In this document: piece after piece, positions 6,212 through 12,738 of the stretch
Position numbering within the stretch: position 1 is the stretch's first letter
Layout of the letters: the number at the start of each line of letters is the position of its first letter
DNA from: Candidatus Lindowiibacteriota bacterium
Lineage (GTDB): Bacteria > Lindowbacteria > 2-12-FULL-62-27
Assembly (NCBI GenBank): GCA_023249255.1
Contig: JAHFCY010000077.1
Location: forward strand, 1-12,738
Direction: 5' to 3'
Length of the DNA stretch: 12,738 nt
Translations under genes and position numbers: made by a program
The notes under the pieces: model-generated
The model's database searches: none
The model's input: only the letters and a program-made list of their open reading frames with translations
What the model was told of the DNA's origin: nothing

Positions 6212-6518
6212 CCCGGACGGATACACGGGAATTTTGGGACGGATACTAACATTTTAACATTTGCGTTCTGACGCGCTGTCGTCAGCGCGCCGTCCGCCTT
6301 GATAAGCGTAGACCGATGGACCGAAGTCTCTACCCGATGGGGTTCTGCCGGTGAGATTACAGAGTCGGCCATACGAAACGTGTACGGGCCGTGATTTTGT
6401 CACTCCCGCCAATCTGTCCCGGATTCCTGTGCCTTCGCCGATGACAGCTCCGGACGCGATCGCGGTCTATTCCGGAATGCGGGGGAATGTGCCTGTGTGC
6501 CTGTGGATGTGTGCCTGT
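6212..6518. other. Gene-free, repeat-rich stretch upstream of the transposase element
   Basis: I see no gene here. GGACGGATAC occurs twice as a direct repeat (6215-6224 and 6237-6246). CGCGCT (6272-6277) and AGCGCG (6284-6289) form a hairpin with a 6-nt loop, a possible terminator of the TA operon without a T-run. TGTGCCTGTG occurs three times (6488-6497, 6496-6505, 6510-6519). GGGAATG (6483-6489) is the exact inverse of CATTCCC (6524-6530) in the left arm of the element, giving a possible 7-bp stem around the triple repeat. Short codon-like runs at 6320-6390 are interrupted and not assignable. Confidence 0.45.
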
Positions 6519-6548
6519 GGGGTCATTCCCAAACATTGAAACATTCGG
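6519..6548 (+). repeat. Left inverted repeat of the RAYT element
   Basis: The arm begins GGGGTCATTCCCAAACATT and ends AAACATTCGG. It lies 21 bp upstream of the transposase start and probably carries the ends recognised by the enzyme. Confidence 0.8.
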
Positions 6549-6569
6549 GCGGTTTTGATAGAAGGGCGT

Positions 6570-7559
6570 ATGGCTCGAGGACCTCGGATTAGTTTTCCGC
6601 ACGCGATATTCCATGTGGTGAATCGGTTTGTCGATCGGCATCCATTTTTCAAGGCGGACGAGGATTATCGAAAATTCCTGGACATTTATTTCGAAGAAGC
6701 GACCTCATTTGGGATATGGACGTACGCGTACGATCTGTTGCCGAACCACTTTCATATCGTACTGGAGACCCCAAGCGGTGAAATATCGATGTTTCTGCAA
6801 CGATGGCTGACCCGAGCCGCCCAAGGAATGAATCGCCGCAAGAATCGCGTCGGTCATTTGTTTCAGGGGCGGAGCAAGACGCTACTGGTCGAACGGGAAC
6901 CATATTTTCGAACGCTCATGGGCTATGTTCTGCTGAACCGCGTCCGGGCCGGGCTGGTGAAAAGTGTTTTCAATGATCCTTGGAACAGCGTGGGCGAAAT
7001 GCTGACGCTGAGAGGCAGTCGCTTGGCCCGAGGGCCGTTGTGGGAATATCTGTTCGGTCACGAGTTCGATGATCAAGCCCCCGCCCGGTACATCCGTGAG
7101 TGCAGAGCCTGGCTGGAGGAGCTGGATCCGGCGAGCAATCGCGTCGACTTTGAATCAGGCCATCGGGGACAGTTCCTGGCGACGCCGGCATACCGTGGAA
7201 AGATTCTGAAGCAAGTCGAAAGGCGGCGGAGTTTGGGCGACGGCGTCAGGCGAAAAACTGATCGTCATCGGAAAAAATGGGCATGGGCAGAGATCGAGCG
7301 CGCGTCGCGCTCGGTGATCGAACAGGGAGGAGCATGGAGGGGACTTTGGCGAACCGAAGAGAAGGCCATCCGGGATATTCAATGGTACGTCGCTCACGTC
7401 GGCGCCTGTTGGGCGTGGGGACAGATCCTCGATCGAGAGTCAAAAAAGAAATGCGTCTTCCTGCCCAATACAATGGTCGTGTCAAGAATACGGAGCAGTT
7501 CCAAGAAACGCCAATTGGCGGATGCGGCCCTGGAAATGTGCACCTCGCCGAATGTTTGA
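6570..7559 (+). CDS. REP-associated tyrosine transposase (RAYT, IS200-like Y1_Tnp)
   Basis: The 329-aa protein starts at ATG 6570 (MARGPRISFPHAIFHVVNR), the typical RAYT beginning; a TTG at 6555 is less likely, and GAAGGG at 6561-6566 can serve as Shine-Dalgarno. The HUH motif is H60-F-H62 in LLPNHFHIVL. GHLFQGRSKTLLVE lies near residues 95-108. The catalytic Tyr is probably Y119 in GYVLLNRVRAGLV. Such enzymes nick and join single-stranded REP DNA. The N-terminal 130 or so residues are the Y1 domain. The remaining 200 are a charged, helical extension, longer than in short RAYTs, with many Arg/Lys and Trp residues and no domain I can name. The frame is intact. The last codons lie in the right inverted repeat, and TGA is followed directly by the ATG of the HigB-like gene. 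Confidence 0.9.
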   Translation: MARGPRISFPHAIFHVVNRFVDRHPFFKADEDYRKFLDIYFEEATSFGIWTYAYDLLPNHFHIVLETPSGEISMFLQRWLTRAAQGMNRRKNRVGHLFQGRSKTLLVEREPYFRTLMGYVLLNRVRAGLVKSVFNDPWNSVGEMLTLRGSRLARGPLWEYLFGHEFDDQAPARYIRECRAWLEELDPASNRVDFESGHRGQFLATPAYRGKILKQVERRRSLGDGVRRKTDRHRKKWAWAEIERASRSVIEQGGAWRGLWRTEEKAIRDIQWYVAHVGACWAWGQILDRESKKKCVFLPNTMVVSRIRSSSKKRQLADAALEMCTSPNV

Positions 7560-7577
7560 ATGTTTGGGAATGACCCC
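7548..7577 (-). repeat. Right inverted repeat of the RAYT element, overlapping two genes
   Basis: This is the inverse of the left arm with one mismatch. It contains the codons PNV-stop of the transposase and the ATG plus next five codons (MFGNDP) of the HigB-like toxin. Confidence 0.8.
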
Positions 7578-7880
7578 CATCCTTTACGGGAGTATATAGA
7601 CGAGCTGGCGGAAACCCTGCCTGTTGTTGCCGCAAAATTGCGGACGCGGATCGATTTACTTGCGGCTGAGGGCACCCTGTCAAAAAGCATTGAATGCCGG
7701 CACATGGGGCAGGGACTTTGGGAACTGAAGGTTCGTTCGAAAGTCGGAACTCATCGAATTGTTTTCGGCATCCTGGAGGGAATGGTTTTGCTGTTGCATG
7801 CGTTCACGAAGAAATCTAAAAAGACGCCGAAGTTTGAACTGGAGACCGCTCGGCGAAGATTAAAGGAGGTTGAACGGTAA
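7560..7880 (+). CDS. HigB-like toxin (Gp49/RelE superfamily), N-terminus replaced by transposon end
   Basis: The 106-aa product shows the PF05973-type signature: PLREYIDELAETL near the N-terminus, then GLWELKVRSKVGTHRIVFGILEGMVLLLHAFTKKSKKTP, then a C-terminal helix ELETARRRLKEVER. LWEL, the central R, LLHAF.KK..KTP and the A..R helix are family hallmarks of ribosome-dependent mRNA interferases. Usual members begin with a strand of the type YRVEFYE before the PV.EYLDSL helix. Here that part is missing, and the first six codons (MFGNDP) come from the right inverted repeat of the RAYT element. There is no Shine-Dalgarno sequence; the start follows the transposase stop directly (TGAATG), so translation may depend on coupling. 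Whether the toxin is still active is open. It overlaps the antitoxin start by one base. Confidence 0.85.
   Translation: MFGNDPHPLREYIDELAETLPVVAAKLRTRIDLLAAEGTLSKSIECRHMGQGLWELKVRSKVGTHRIVFGILEGMVLLLHAFTKKSKKTPKFELETARRRLKEVER
7863..7870 (+). promoter_or_regulatory. Strong Shine-Dalgarno of the HigA-like antitoxin
   Basis: AAGGAGGT lies within the end of the toxin gene, nine bases before ATG 7880. The antitoxin therefore has a much better translation signal than the toxin, the usual balance in a TA pair with the toxin gene first. Confidence 0.75.
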
Positions 7881-8182
7881 TGTCAAAGAAGAAATGGTTG
7901 GGATCCTCTTTCGATGACCACATGGACCGGCTCGCCGCAAAAAACAAAAAATTTCGGGAGGCGTATGACAGGGAAATAAACGAACTGCCGATGTCCGCGC
8001 AGATCGCCATTGCAAGGCGAAAGGCCGGCCTCACGCAAACGCAGATCGCCAAAAAACTGTCCGTCTCTCAATCCGCCGTCGCCCAAATCGAAAATCGAAA
8101 CGCCAATCCGACTCTGAAAACCGTCGAAAAAGTCGCCCGGCTCATCGGCTATCGATTAAGTCTCATCCCCCACGCCGCCTAA
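7880..8182 (+). CDS. HigA-like XRE-family antitoxin
   Basis: The 100-aa protein has an N-terminal half with charged helices (MSKKKWLGSSFDDHMDRLAA...REINELPMSAQ), which probably contacts the toxin. A helix-turn-helix of the XRE/Cro type follows at about residues 43-95 (ARRKAGLTQTQIAKKLSVSQSAVAQIENRNANPTLKTVEKVARLIG). It is the expected partner of the HigB-like toxin: TAATG overlap, toxin gene first, antitoxin second, as in HigBA systems. It would neutralise the toxin and repress the operon promoter. With the RAYT element placed upstream, the original operator is no longer adjacent, so autoregulation may be lost or shifted to a promoter inside the element. Confidence 0.88.
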   Translation: MSKKKWLGSSFDDHMDRLAAKNKKFREAYDREINELPMSAQIAIARRKAGLTQTQIAKKLSVSQSAVAQIENRNANPTLKTVEKVARLIGYRLSLIPHAA

Positions 8183-8217
8183 CAACTCAATCGTCACCCC
8201 CTCATATCCTCACCTTC

Positions 8218-8255
8218 TCCCACAGGACGCCGTTGGAAGGCAAGGACAGAATGGG
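8218..8255. repeat. 38-bp direct repeat, copy 2
   Basis: Identical to 5517-5554 and in the same orientation. On the minus strand it is in frame with the Nudix gene but lies after its stop: following TAG (8273-8271) the frame reads QDAENPILSLPSNGVLWEKV and ends at TGA. It marks the right edge of the TA/RAYT island. Confidence 0.75.
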
Positions 8256-8270
8256 GTTTTCAGCATCCTG

Positions 8271-8732
8271 CTAACCCGGATATTTCATAAACAAGCCGCT
8301 ACGGCGTAATTTTCCGAAAAATTCGGATTGAAGGAACTCTGGAAGTTTCTCGGATGGTCTTGAGCGGTAATTGGATTCGTGATAGACGCCTGCGATTTCC
8401 TGAATTTTTCCGCGAAGACCGGTTTCCCGCCGGAGTTCCCGGCGGGCGGCAGACGGAGGCGTTTCGCCCATCTCGACGAATTCGCAGGGCAATCCCCATT
8501 TGCCTTTCGCCGGCTCAACTCCCCGCTTGACGAGCAGGATGCGGTCTCGGTCGTCAAAGACGAGACAGCCGACGACGGGCATGGGATTCTGATAAAAAAT
8601 GAACCCGCATCCCGGACAGACTTTTCGCCGCCGGCCGTCGACCGGGACCGTCAACAGTTTCGTCCGGCAGAGGGAACAATAGATGAGGGTATTGCGGGGA
8701 TGTCCGTAGGGATCAAAAACAAATTTCCACAT
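8271..8732 (-). CDS. Zinc-ribbon Nudix hydrolase-like protein with altered Nudix box and odd tail
   Basis: The start is ATG 8732-8730, which overlaps the TAA of the TPR gene (TAATG) and has GGGAGAG just upstream; the frame is open further but overlaps the TPR gene. The 153-aa product has a zinc ribbon (C19-x2-C22, C39-x2-C42) followed by [14 protein letters not shown] and a Nudix motif at residues 84-106. Against GX5EX7REUXEEXGU the box reads E84, E90, R98-E99-L100, R102-E103, G105-L106. The first Gly is thus Glu, and one of the paired metal-binding Glu residues is Arg. Family members hydrolyse nucleoside diphosphates linked to other moieties; substrate and activity are uncertain here. After GVYHESNY the last 31 residues do not look like the usual final strands and helix, and overlap hairpin and repeat sequence. 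The gene may be 3'-truncated by an inserted repeat. Confidence 0.85.
   Translation of the reverse strand: MWKFVFDPYGHPRNTLIYCSLCRTKLLTVPVDGRRRKVCPGCGFIFYQNPMPVVGCLVFDDRDRILLVKRGVEPAKGKWGLPCEFVEMGETPPSAARRELRRETGLRGKIQEIAGVYHESNYRSRPSEKLPEFLQSEFFGKLRRSGLFMKYPG
8313..8327. repeat. Short hairpin in the 3' end of the Nudix gene
   Basis: TCCGAA and TTCGGA form a perfect 6-bp stem with an AAA loop, inside the tail region that lacks Nudix similarity and 58 bp from the 38-bp repeat. Confidence 0.4.
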
Positions 8733-11700
8733 TACTCTCCCGGCGCCTCCGCACCGCCGCTCTCGATGTTTTGAACGAGCGTGGCGATGTCGGGCTGATC
8801 GGGCCGCAAGCGAAGGCTTTCCCGGAACGCTGACAGCGACTCTTTCTCCCATCCCGCCTCATAATAAATGAGACCGAGAAGTTTGTATCCTTCGGACTGA
8901 CGCGGCGCGGCGGTGATGGCTTTTCGCGCGGCGTCGACGGCGGATAGAAAATTTTTCTGCGTCCGGAACATCAGCGACAAATTTAAAAACGCGGCCGGCC
9001 GGTCCGGCGCGAGGTTCGCCGCTTCCCGGAATGTTTTTTCGGCCGCCGCCGGCTGATTCATCGACGTGAGCGCAAGACCCAGGGCGTTCAGCACGTCGTA
9101 GCGGAACCCCGGATCGTCCGACGCGGCGAGCGCGGCGCGAAACAGCCGGATGCTTTTTTCGTATTCTCCCGCGCGGCGCGCCTGCTCGCCCAGGTGAAAG
9201 GTCACGTCGGGCGGCGCGGACGGACGCGACGCGGCGGATTCGAGAAGTTCCCGGGCTTTGGCGTTGTCCCCATGCTCTTCAAAAAGTTCAGACAACACCA
9301 CCGTCGCCTCCGCCCCGACGCCCTGCGGATCCAGTTCGATCGCGGCGAGGAGTTCCTTCATCGCGTTTTCGGAAAATCCGAGCCGGCGGAGGGCCAGGGC
9401 GTTTCGATAATGCGCGAGGGCGTTTTTCGGATCGATGTCCAGCGCCTGACGATATTGTTCGAGCGCAACGTTGTATTTGTCATTCTGTAAAAACAGGTCG
9501 CCCATGCGGACATGCGCCAGCGCGCGGTTCTTTGAATGGATCAGAGATTGCTTGAACGCGTCGTAGGCCTTCCGAACTTCTCCCTGTTTCTGCCAGGCCA
9601 GACCCATCAGGGTGTACGCGTCCGGATCGGACGGATCCAGCGCGGCGGCTTTTTGGGCGTAGTCGATGACAACCGGCCAGCGGCTCTGCTGAAATTCAAG
9701 CTCGGCCATGCCCAAAATCGGCCTTGGATCTTTGGGCGCCATCGCCGCCGCGCGCGAAAAACTTTCCGACGCCGGCGCCATCCGGCCTTCGAGCAGTTTT
9801 GCGCGGCCCATGAGAATGAATGCGGCCGGATCGTTCTCATTCAGGGACAGGAGCCGTTCGGCCGCGCGCGTGGCCGCCTGGGCGTTGCGCCGTTGAAGGG
9901 CCATGAGGCCGCCGCGCCGGAGCACGTCCGCCAACGCCGCGCGATCCTTGTCGGTTCCGCCCATCCCGAGAAGCCGGAGCATGGCCGACTCCGCGGCGTT
10001 CCAGTCTCCCTCGCTCTGCTCCAGTTCCGCCAGACGCCGGACCTGTTCGGCCGTGGGCGCGGGAGACGACGCAAGTTCACGATATTTTTGGAGCGCGATT
10101 TTGTGCCGGCCCGACCGGTAGAGCGCGTCGGCATACATCGGCAGAATTTTCGGATTGTCCGCGAGCGGTCCCATGCGGCTCCAGACATCCACGGCATCCT
10201 CATACCGGCCGGCCGCGACGTACGCGCGCGCCAGCGCATCGAGGGCCGCGCTGTCCGTCGATGACGCGGTCCGCAGGGCCTCGAGGGACCGGATCGCCTC
10301 ATCGAGATTTTTGGACGTGACCGACCGCCGCGCGAGGTAGAGATTGGCTTCCCGGTCATACGGCGACTGTTTGAGAAGCACGCGGTAGATTTCGGCCGCG
10401 GCGTCGGATTCGCCGATCCGCGCCAGAAGCGCCCCGTAATCGCGCAAAAATGCGGCTGAAGTATTTCCGGCCAACCGGGACGCCGCAAAACTTTCTTTCG
10501 CCAGCGCCAACTGGCCGTCTTCGACGTACCACCGGCCGAGCGTCTCCGCGAGCCGGATTTTTTTCGCCGAATCCTGCGTCAGCCGAAGTTCGCGCGCAAA
10601 CGCGTCCGTGGCCAGCGGGCGAGTCGAGCGCTGTTGGCCGAATATTTTTCCGAAAATTTCATAGAGATCCTTGTAAGTCTGTTCCGTTCCGAGCATCTGC
10701 CGCGCTTCCGAATAGAGCGACCCGGCATTCGGCAGAATCCGGCCGGCGGCCAGCGCGGCCAGCGCCTGATCATAAATGTATCCGACCAGCCAGCGGCGGC
10801 TTGATTCGTCCGGCCGGACCTTCAACAACTCGCGATGCGCGGTGGCCGCGTCATCGAGACGGCCCAGTCGCTGATACGCGTCCGCCAGTGTCGCCAGCGC
10901 CTCCGGATCATTTTTCTGGATGATCAGATAGTCCCGCAGGACGCCGATCGCGCCGGAAAAATCATGCGCGTCGGAGAGCATCCGCGCGCGAATGATCTGG
11001 ATCGGATCGCCGGGAGCGCGGATCTGGGCGAGGCGGCGAAGGATGGGTTCGGCCGACGCCGTGCCCTTGCGCAGGCTCCACGCGGCCGCAAGAAGCCGCG
11101 GGTCGTCCGGATATCGCGCCAGAAGGGCGTTGAGAAGCACATCGGCCTCGGCAACCCGGCCCATTTTGACTTCAACGTCGAGCCGTTGCCGTTGAAACGC
11201 CATTTTTTTCAGCGGATCCGGCTCAAGTGACGACAGCGACTCAAGCGTCTTGAGCAGGGCGGGCGAATCGGTCGAATAATCCAAAATCTTCAGCGCCGAC
11301 TCGAGGATCGGCCGGGACGCCGGATATTTCACCGTGAGCGTCCGGGCCAGACCCAGCGCCTTTGCCCGCGCACCGGAGGTCAGCGCCGCATCGATCAGTT
11401 CCGCCGAGATTGTTTCGTTTTCGCGGATCGCCAATCTGTGCTCAAACCACCGGATCGCGTCCGCGGTCTGGCCTGACCGCGCGGCGGAGCGGCCCAGCAT
11501 GTCCAGAAGGTCAAGCGTTGTCTGATCGGGATGCGCATCGGCGTATTCCTTCAACAGCGGATAGGCCATCGCTTCTTGCTCCCGATAATAGGCCTCGCCA
11601 AGAATACGAGGCAGGTCGTCTTCCGGATACCGGCCGGCGTAGGCTTTCTGCAAATACGGTTTGGCCTCCGGCCACCGGCCCTGGGAAACCAGGATTTTCC

Positions 11701-12736
11701 CGGTGAGATAATTGGCAAACAGGTCAGCCGGAGAATTTTTGAGCGCCGCCGCCAACCGGGCCAGCGCGTCCGGCGTGTCCGACTCCTGAAGCGCGGCCTT
11801 TGCGAGAATTTTGGATGTCGAGATGTCAGGCCAGAATCGATCGGCCTGCAGGGCCGATTCGCGAGCGCGCGGCGGCTGGCCGGCGGCAAGCTGTTGTTCG
11901 GCCAGACTGCGAAGGATGTCTCCGAGCCGGCGGCGCGTCGCCGCCGAGATCGCCGAAAACGGCGCGCGAGACGCGGCGCGAATCGCCTCATCGGCTTCTC
12001 CCGCCGACAGCGCCTGCGAAACGTACGCATCCATTTTATTTTCCGGAATGCCCTGCGGATACCGGGCCCGGAGCGTCGCGAGCGCCTCACGGGCGTTGCC
12101 GACGGACTGCTGAAGTTCGGCCAGGCGCTCCAGAAATGCCGGCTCACCCAGTTTGCGCGCCTCCTCCAGAAATCGAATCTCCGCCGCCGTGTCGGGCGGC
12201 AAGGCGTCGCGTAAAGCTCGCGCGAGCGCCTGCGCCACCGCCAGACGCGCGCGATGGTCGAGCGTTTCGTCCCGCCATAATTTCTCCGCGACCTGCCGCG
12301 CCGGCGGGGCCCGGCCGAGCGAATCGAGGAGGACCAGAAGCTCATTCGGATCGCTTCCCCCGGCATAGTAATATTTCAGCCGCTCGGTCAGCGCTTCCGT
12401 CGCGTCGTTCAATCTCTGCGCGATTTTCGCGCGAGTCAGGGGCGACACAGACGTGTCATTTTTCAGAAGTTCACGGGCGCCGGACGCGTCGCCGGCGGAC
12501 AACAGCGCAAGCGCCGACGTCTCGGCAAGACTTGGCGGAAGCGGCGCAAACGCGGCCGATCGACGGATCGCCGCCGATGCGTCCGGCGAAAGACCCGGCC
12601 GGCGCTGGGCGTATCGCAGGCACAAGTCACGCAAATATTCGCGGTCCGCTGATGACGGAGGCGGCGTCATTCCGTCCGTGAGGCGAAACGCGCCGGGGAG
12701 ATTGTTGGCCTGCATCAACCGGCGGATCAGCCACAT
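8732..12736 (-). CDS. Giant tetratricopeptide-repeat protein (probably 5'-partial)
   Basis: At least 1334 residues are built from tandem helical repeats. Clear TPR units (consensus G8, A20, A27, P32) include [20 protein letters not shown]... near residue 1070, then [20 protein letters not shown]..., [20 protein letters not shown]... and, near the end, [20 protein letters not shown].... The first two thirds contain more degenerate TPR/SEL-like units. No signal peptide, membrane helix or enzymatic domain is visible. The first visible ATG (12736-12734) is only two bases from the window edge and not preceded by a visible ribosome site, so the gene probably starts further right. TPR arrays are protein-interaction scaffolds, often in envelope assembly or secretion and exopolysaccharide systems; no partner can be named. 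The gene ends in TAATG shared with the Nudix start, so the two are co-transcribed. All long plus-strand frames over this region are shadows. Confidence 0.9.
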   Translation of the reverse strand: MWLIRRLMQANNLPGAFRLTDGMTPPPSSADREYLRDLCLRYAQRRPGLSPDASAAIRRSAAFAPLPPSLAETSALALLSAGDASGARELLKNDTSVSPLTRAKIAQRLNDATEALTERLKYYYAGGSDPNELLVLLDSLGRAPPARQVAEKLWRDETLDHRARLAVAQALARALRDALPPDTAAEIRFLEEARKLGEPAFLERLAELQQSVGNAREALATLRARYPQGIPENKMDAYVSQALSAGEADEAIRAASRAPFSAISAATRRRLGDILRSLAEQQLAAGQPPRARESALQADRFWPDISTSKILAKAALQESDTPDALARLAAALKNSPADLFANYLTGKILVSQGRWPEAKPYLQKAYAGRYPEDDLPRILGEAYYREQEAMAYPLLKEYADAHPDQTTLDLLDMLGRSAARSGQTADAIRWFEHRLAIRENETISAELIDAALTSGARAKALGLARTLTVKYPASRPILESALKILDYSTDSPALLKTLESLSSLEPDPLKKMAFQRQRLDVEVKMGRVAEADVLLNALLARYPDDPRLLAAAWSLRKGTASAEPILRRLAQIRAPGDPIQIIRARMLSDAHDFSGAIGVLRDYLIIQKNDPEALATLADAYQRLGRLDDAATAHRELLKVRPDESSRRWLVGYIYDQALAALAAGRILPNAGSLYSEARQMLGTEQTYKDLYEIFGKIFGQQRSTRPLATDAFARELRLTQDSAKKIRLAETLGRWYVEDGQLALAKESFAASRLAGNTSAAFLRDYGALLARIGESDAAAEIYRVLLKQSPYDREANLYLARRSVTSKNLDEAIRSLEALRTASSTDSAALDALARAYVAAGRYEDAVDVWSRMGPLADNPKILPMYADALYRSGRHKIALQKYRELASSPAPTAEQVRRLAELEQSEGDWNAAESAMLRLLGMGGTDKDRAALADVLRRGGLMALQRRNAQAATRAAERLLSLNENDPAAFILMGRAKLLEGRMAPASESFSRAAAMAPKDPRPILGMAELEFQQSRWPVVIDYAQKAAALDPSDPDAYTLMGLAWQKQGEVRKAYDAFKQSLIHSKNRALAHVRMGDLFLQNDKYNVALEQYRQALDIDPKNALAHYRNALALRRLGFSENAMKELLAAIELDPQGVGAEATVVLSELFEEHGDNAKARELLESAASRPSAPPDVTFHLGEQARRAGEYEKSIRLFRAALAASDDPGFRYDVLNALGLALTSMNQPAAAEKTFREAANLAPDRPAAFLNLSLMFRTQKNFLSAVDAARKAITAAPRQSEGYKLLGLIYYEAGWEKESLSAFRESLRLRPDQPDIATLVQNIESGGAEAPGE

Positions 12737-12738
12737 TC

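Larger units (their letters stand above)
6519..7577 (+). mobile_element. REPtron-like element: RAYT gene between inverted repeats
   Basis: A 1059-bp unit consists of a RAYT gene bracketed by a 30-nt inverted repeat: left arm 6519-6548, right arm 7548-7577, 29 of 30 positions matching, the single mismatch at 6538/7558. Each arm begins outside with GGGGTCATTCCC, which can itself fold GGG against CCC, and continues with two near-copies of AAACATT. RAYT genes are known to sit between inverted REP sequences (REPtrons), and this layout fits. No target duplication is expected for this HUH class, and I see none. The right arm covers the last three codons and stop of the transposase plus the first six codons of the next gene. 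Confidence 0.75.

Noticed and set aside
6488-6519. CRISPR-like array from the three TGTGCCTGTG copies
   Set aside because: Units are 10 bp, partly overlapping and without spacers of regular length; no cas gene is nearby.
6519-7577. Classic DDE-type insertion sequence with terminal inverted repeats
   Set aside because: The enzyme carries HFH and a Tyr motif of the HUH Y1 class, which does not use such ends; the REP/RAYT reading fits better.
9536-10264. 242-aa plus-strand open frame, and similar long frames such as 11800-12681, inside the TPR gene
   Set aside because: They are antisense shadows of a continuous TPR coding frame, with Arg-rich composition and no domain.

Overview
The window is bacterial, GC-rich and dense in genes on both strands. 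No rRNA, tRNA or CRISPR is visible. I cannot name the organism. Several traits suggest an uncultivated or little-studied lineage of the kind seen in groundwater and sediment genomes: a PNGG-type surface protein with a FlgD-like/T9SS-like C-terminal domain, a RAYT transposase with its own inverted repeats, several toxin-antitoxin (TA) modules and a very large TPR protein. This is inference from gene content, not an identification.

Left part (1-3000). The C-terminal part of a multi-pass membrane protein enters from the left edge. A minus-strand micro-operon of three very small genes (67, 68 and 31 aa; two look membrane-embedded) is transcribed away from a LysR-type regulator. The 117-bp divergent region holds a canonical T-N11-A dyad that touches the predicted -35 box of the micro-operon, so the regulator probably controls both itself and the micro-operon. 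Downstream of lysR is a degenerate IscU/NifU-like protein that keeps two of the three expected cysteines.

Middle part (3000-5450) is a gene graveyard. A surface or secreted protein (PNGG module, Big_1-like Ig domain, GW-type module, FlgD-like C-terminal domain) carries two in-frame stops, a frameshift, an inserted GC-rich palindrome and a lost 5' end. It abuts a relic in which the end of a DUF433 antitoxin is fused to a frameshifted DUF5615 PIN-like toxin.

Accessory island (5450-8260). A complete Unstab_antitox/ParE-RelE TA pair is followed by a repeat-rich stretch. Next comes a REPtron-like element: a RAYT (IS200-like HUH transposase) between 30-nt inverted repeats with 29 of 30 bases matching. 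A HigB-like toxin and HigA-like XRE antitoxin follow. The right repeat of the element contains both the stop codon of the transposase and the start codon of the HigB-like toxin, so the element appears to have replaced the toxin's N-terminus. A 38-bp exact direct repeat lies at both edges of this island.

Right part (8270-12738). On the minus strand a giant TPR protein (at least 1334 aa, probably continuing past the right edge) overlaps by one base (TAATG) a zinc-ribbon Nudix protein. The Nudix box of that protein has two unusual substitutions, and its C-terminus looks foreign.
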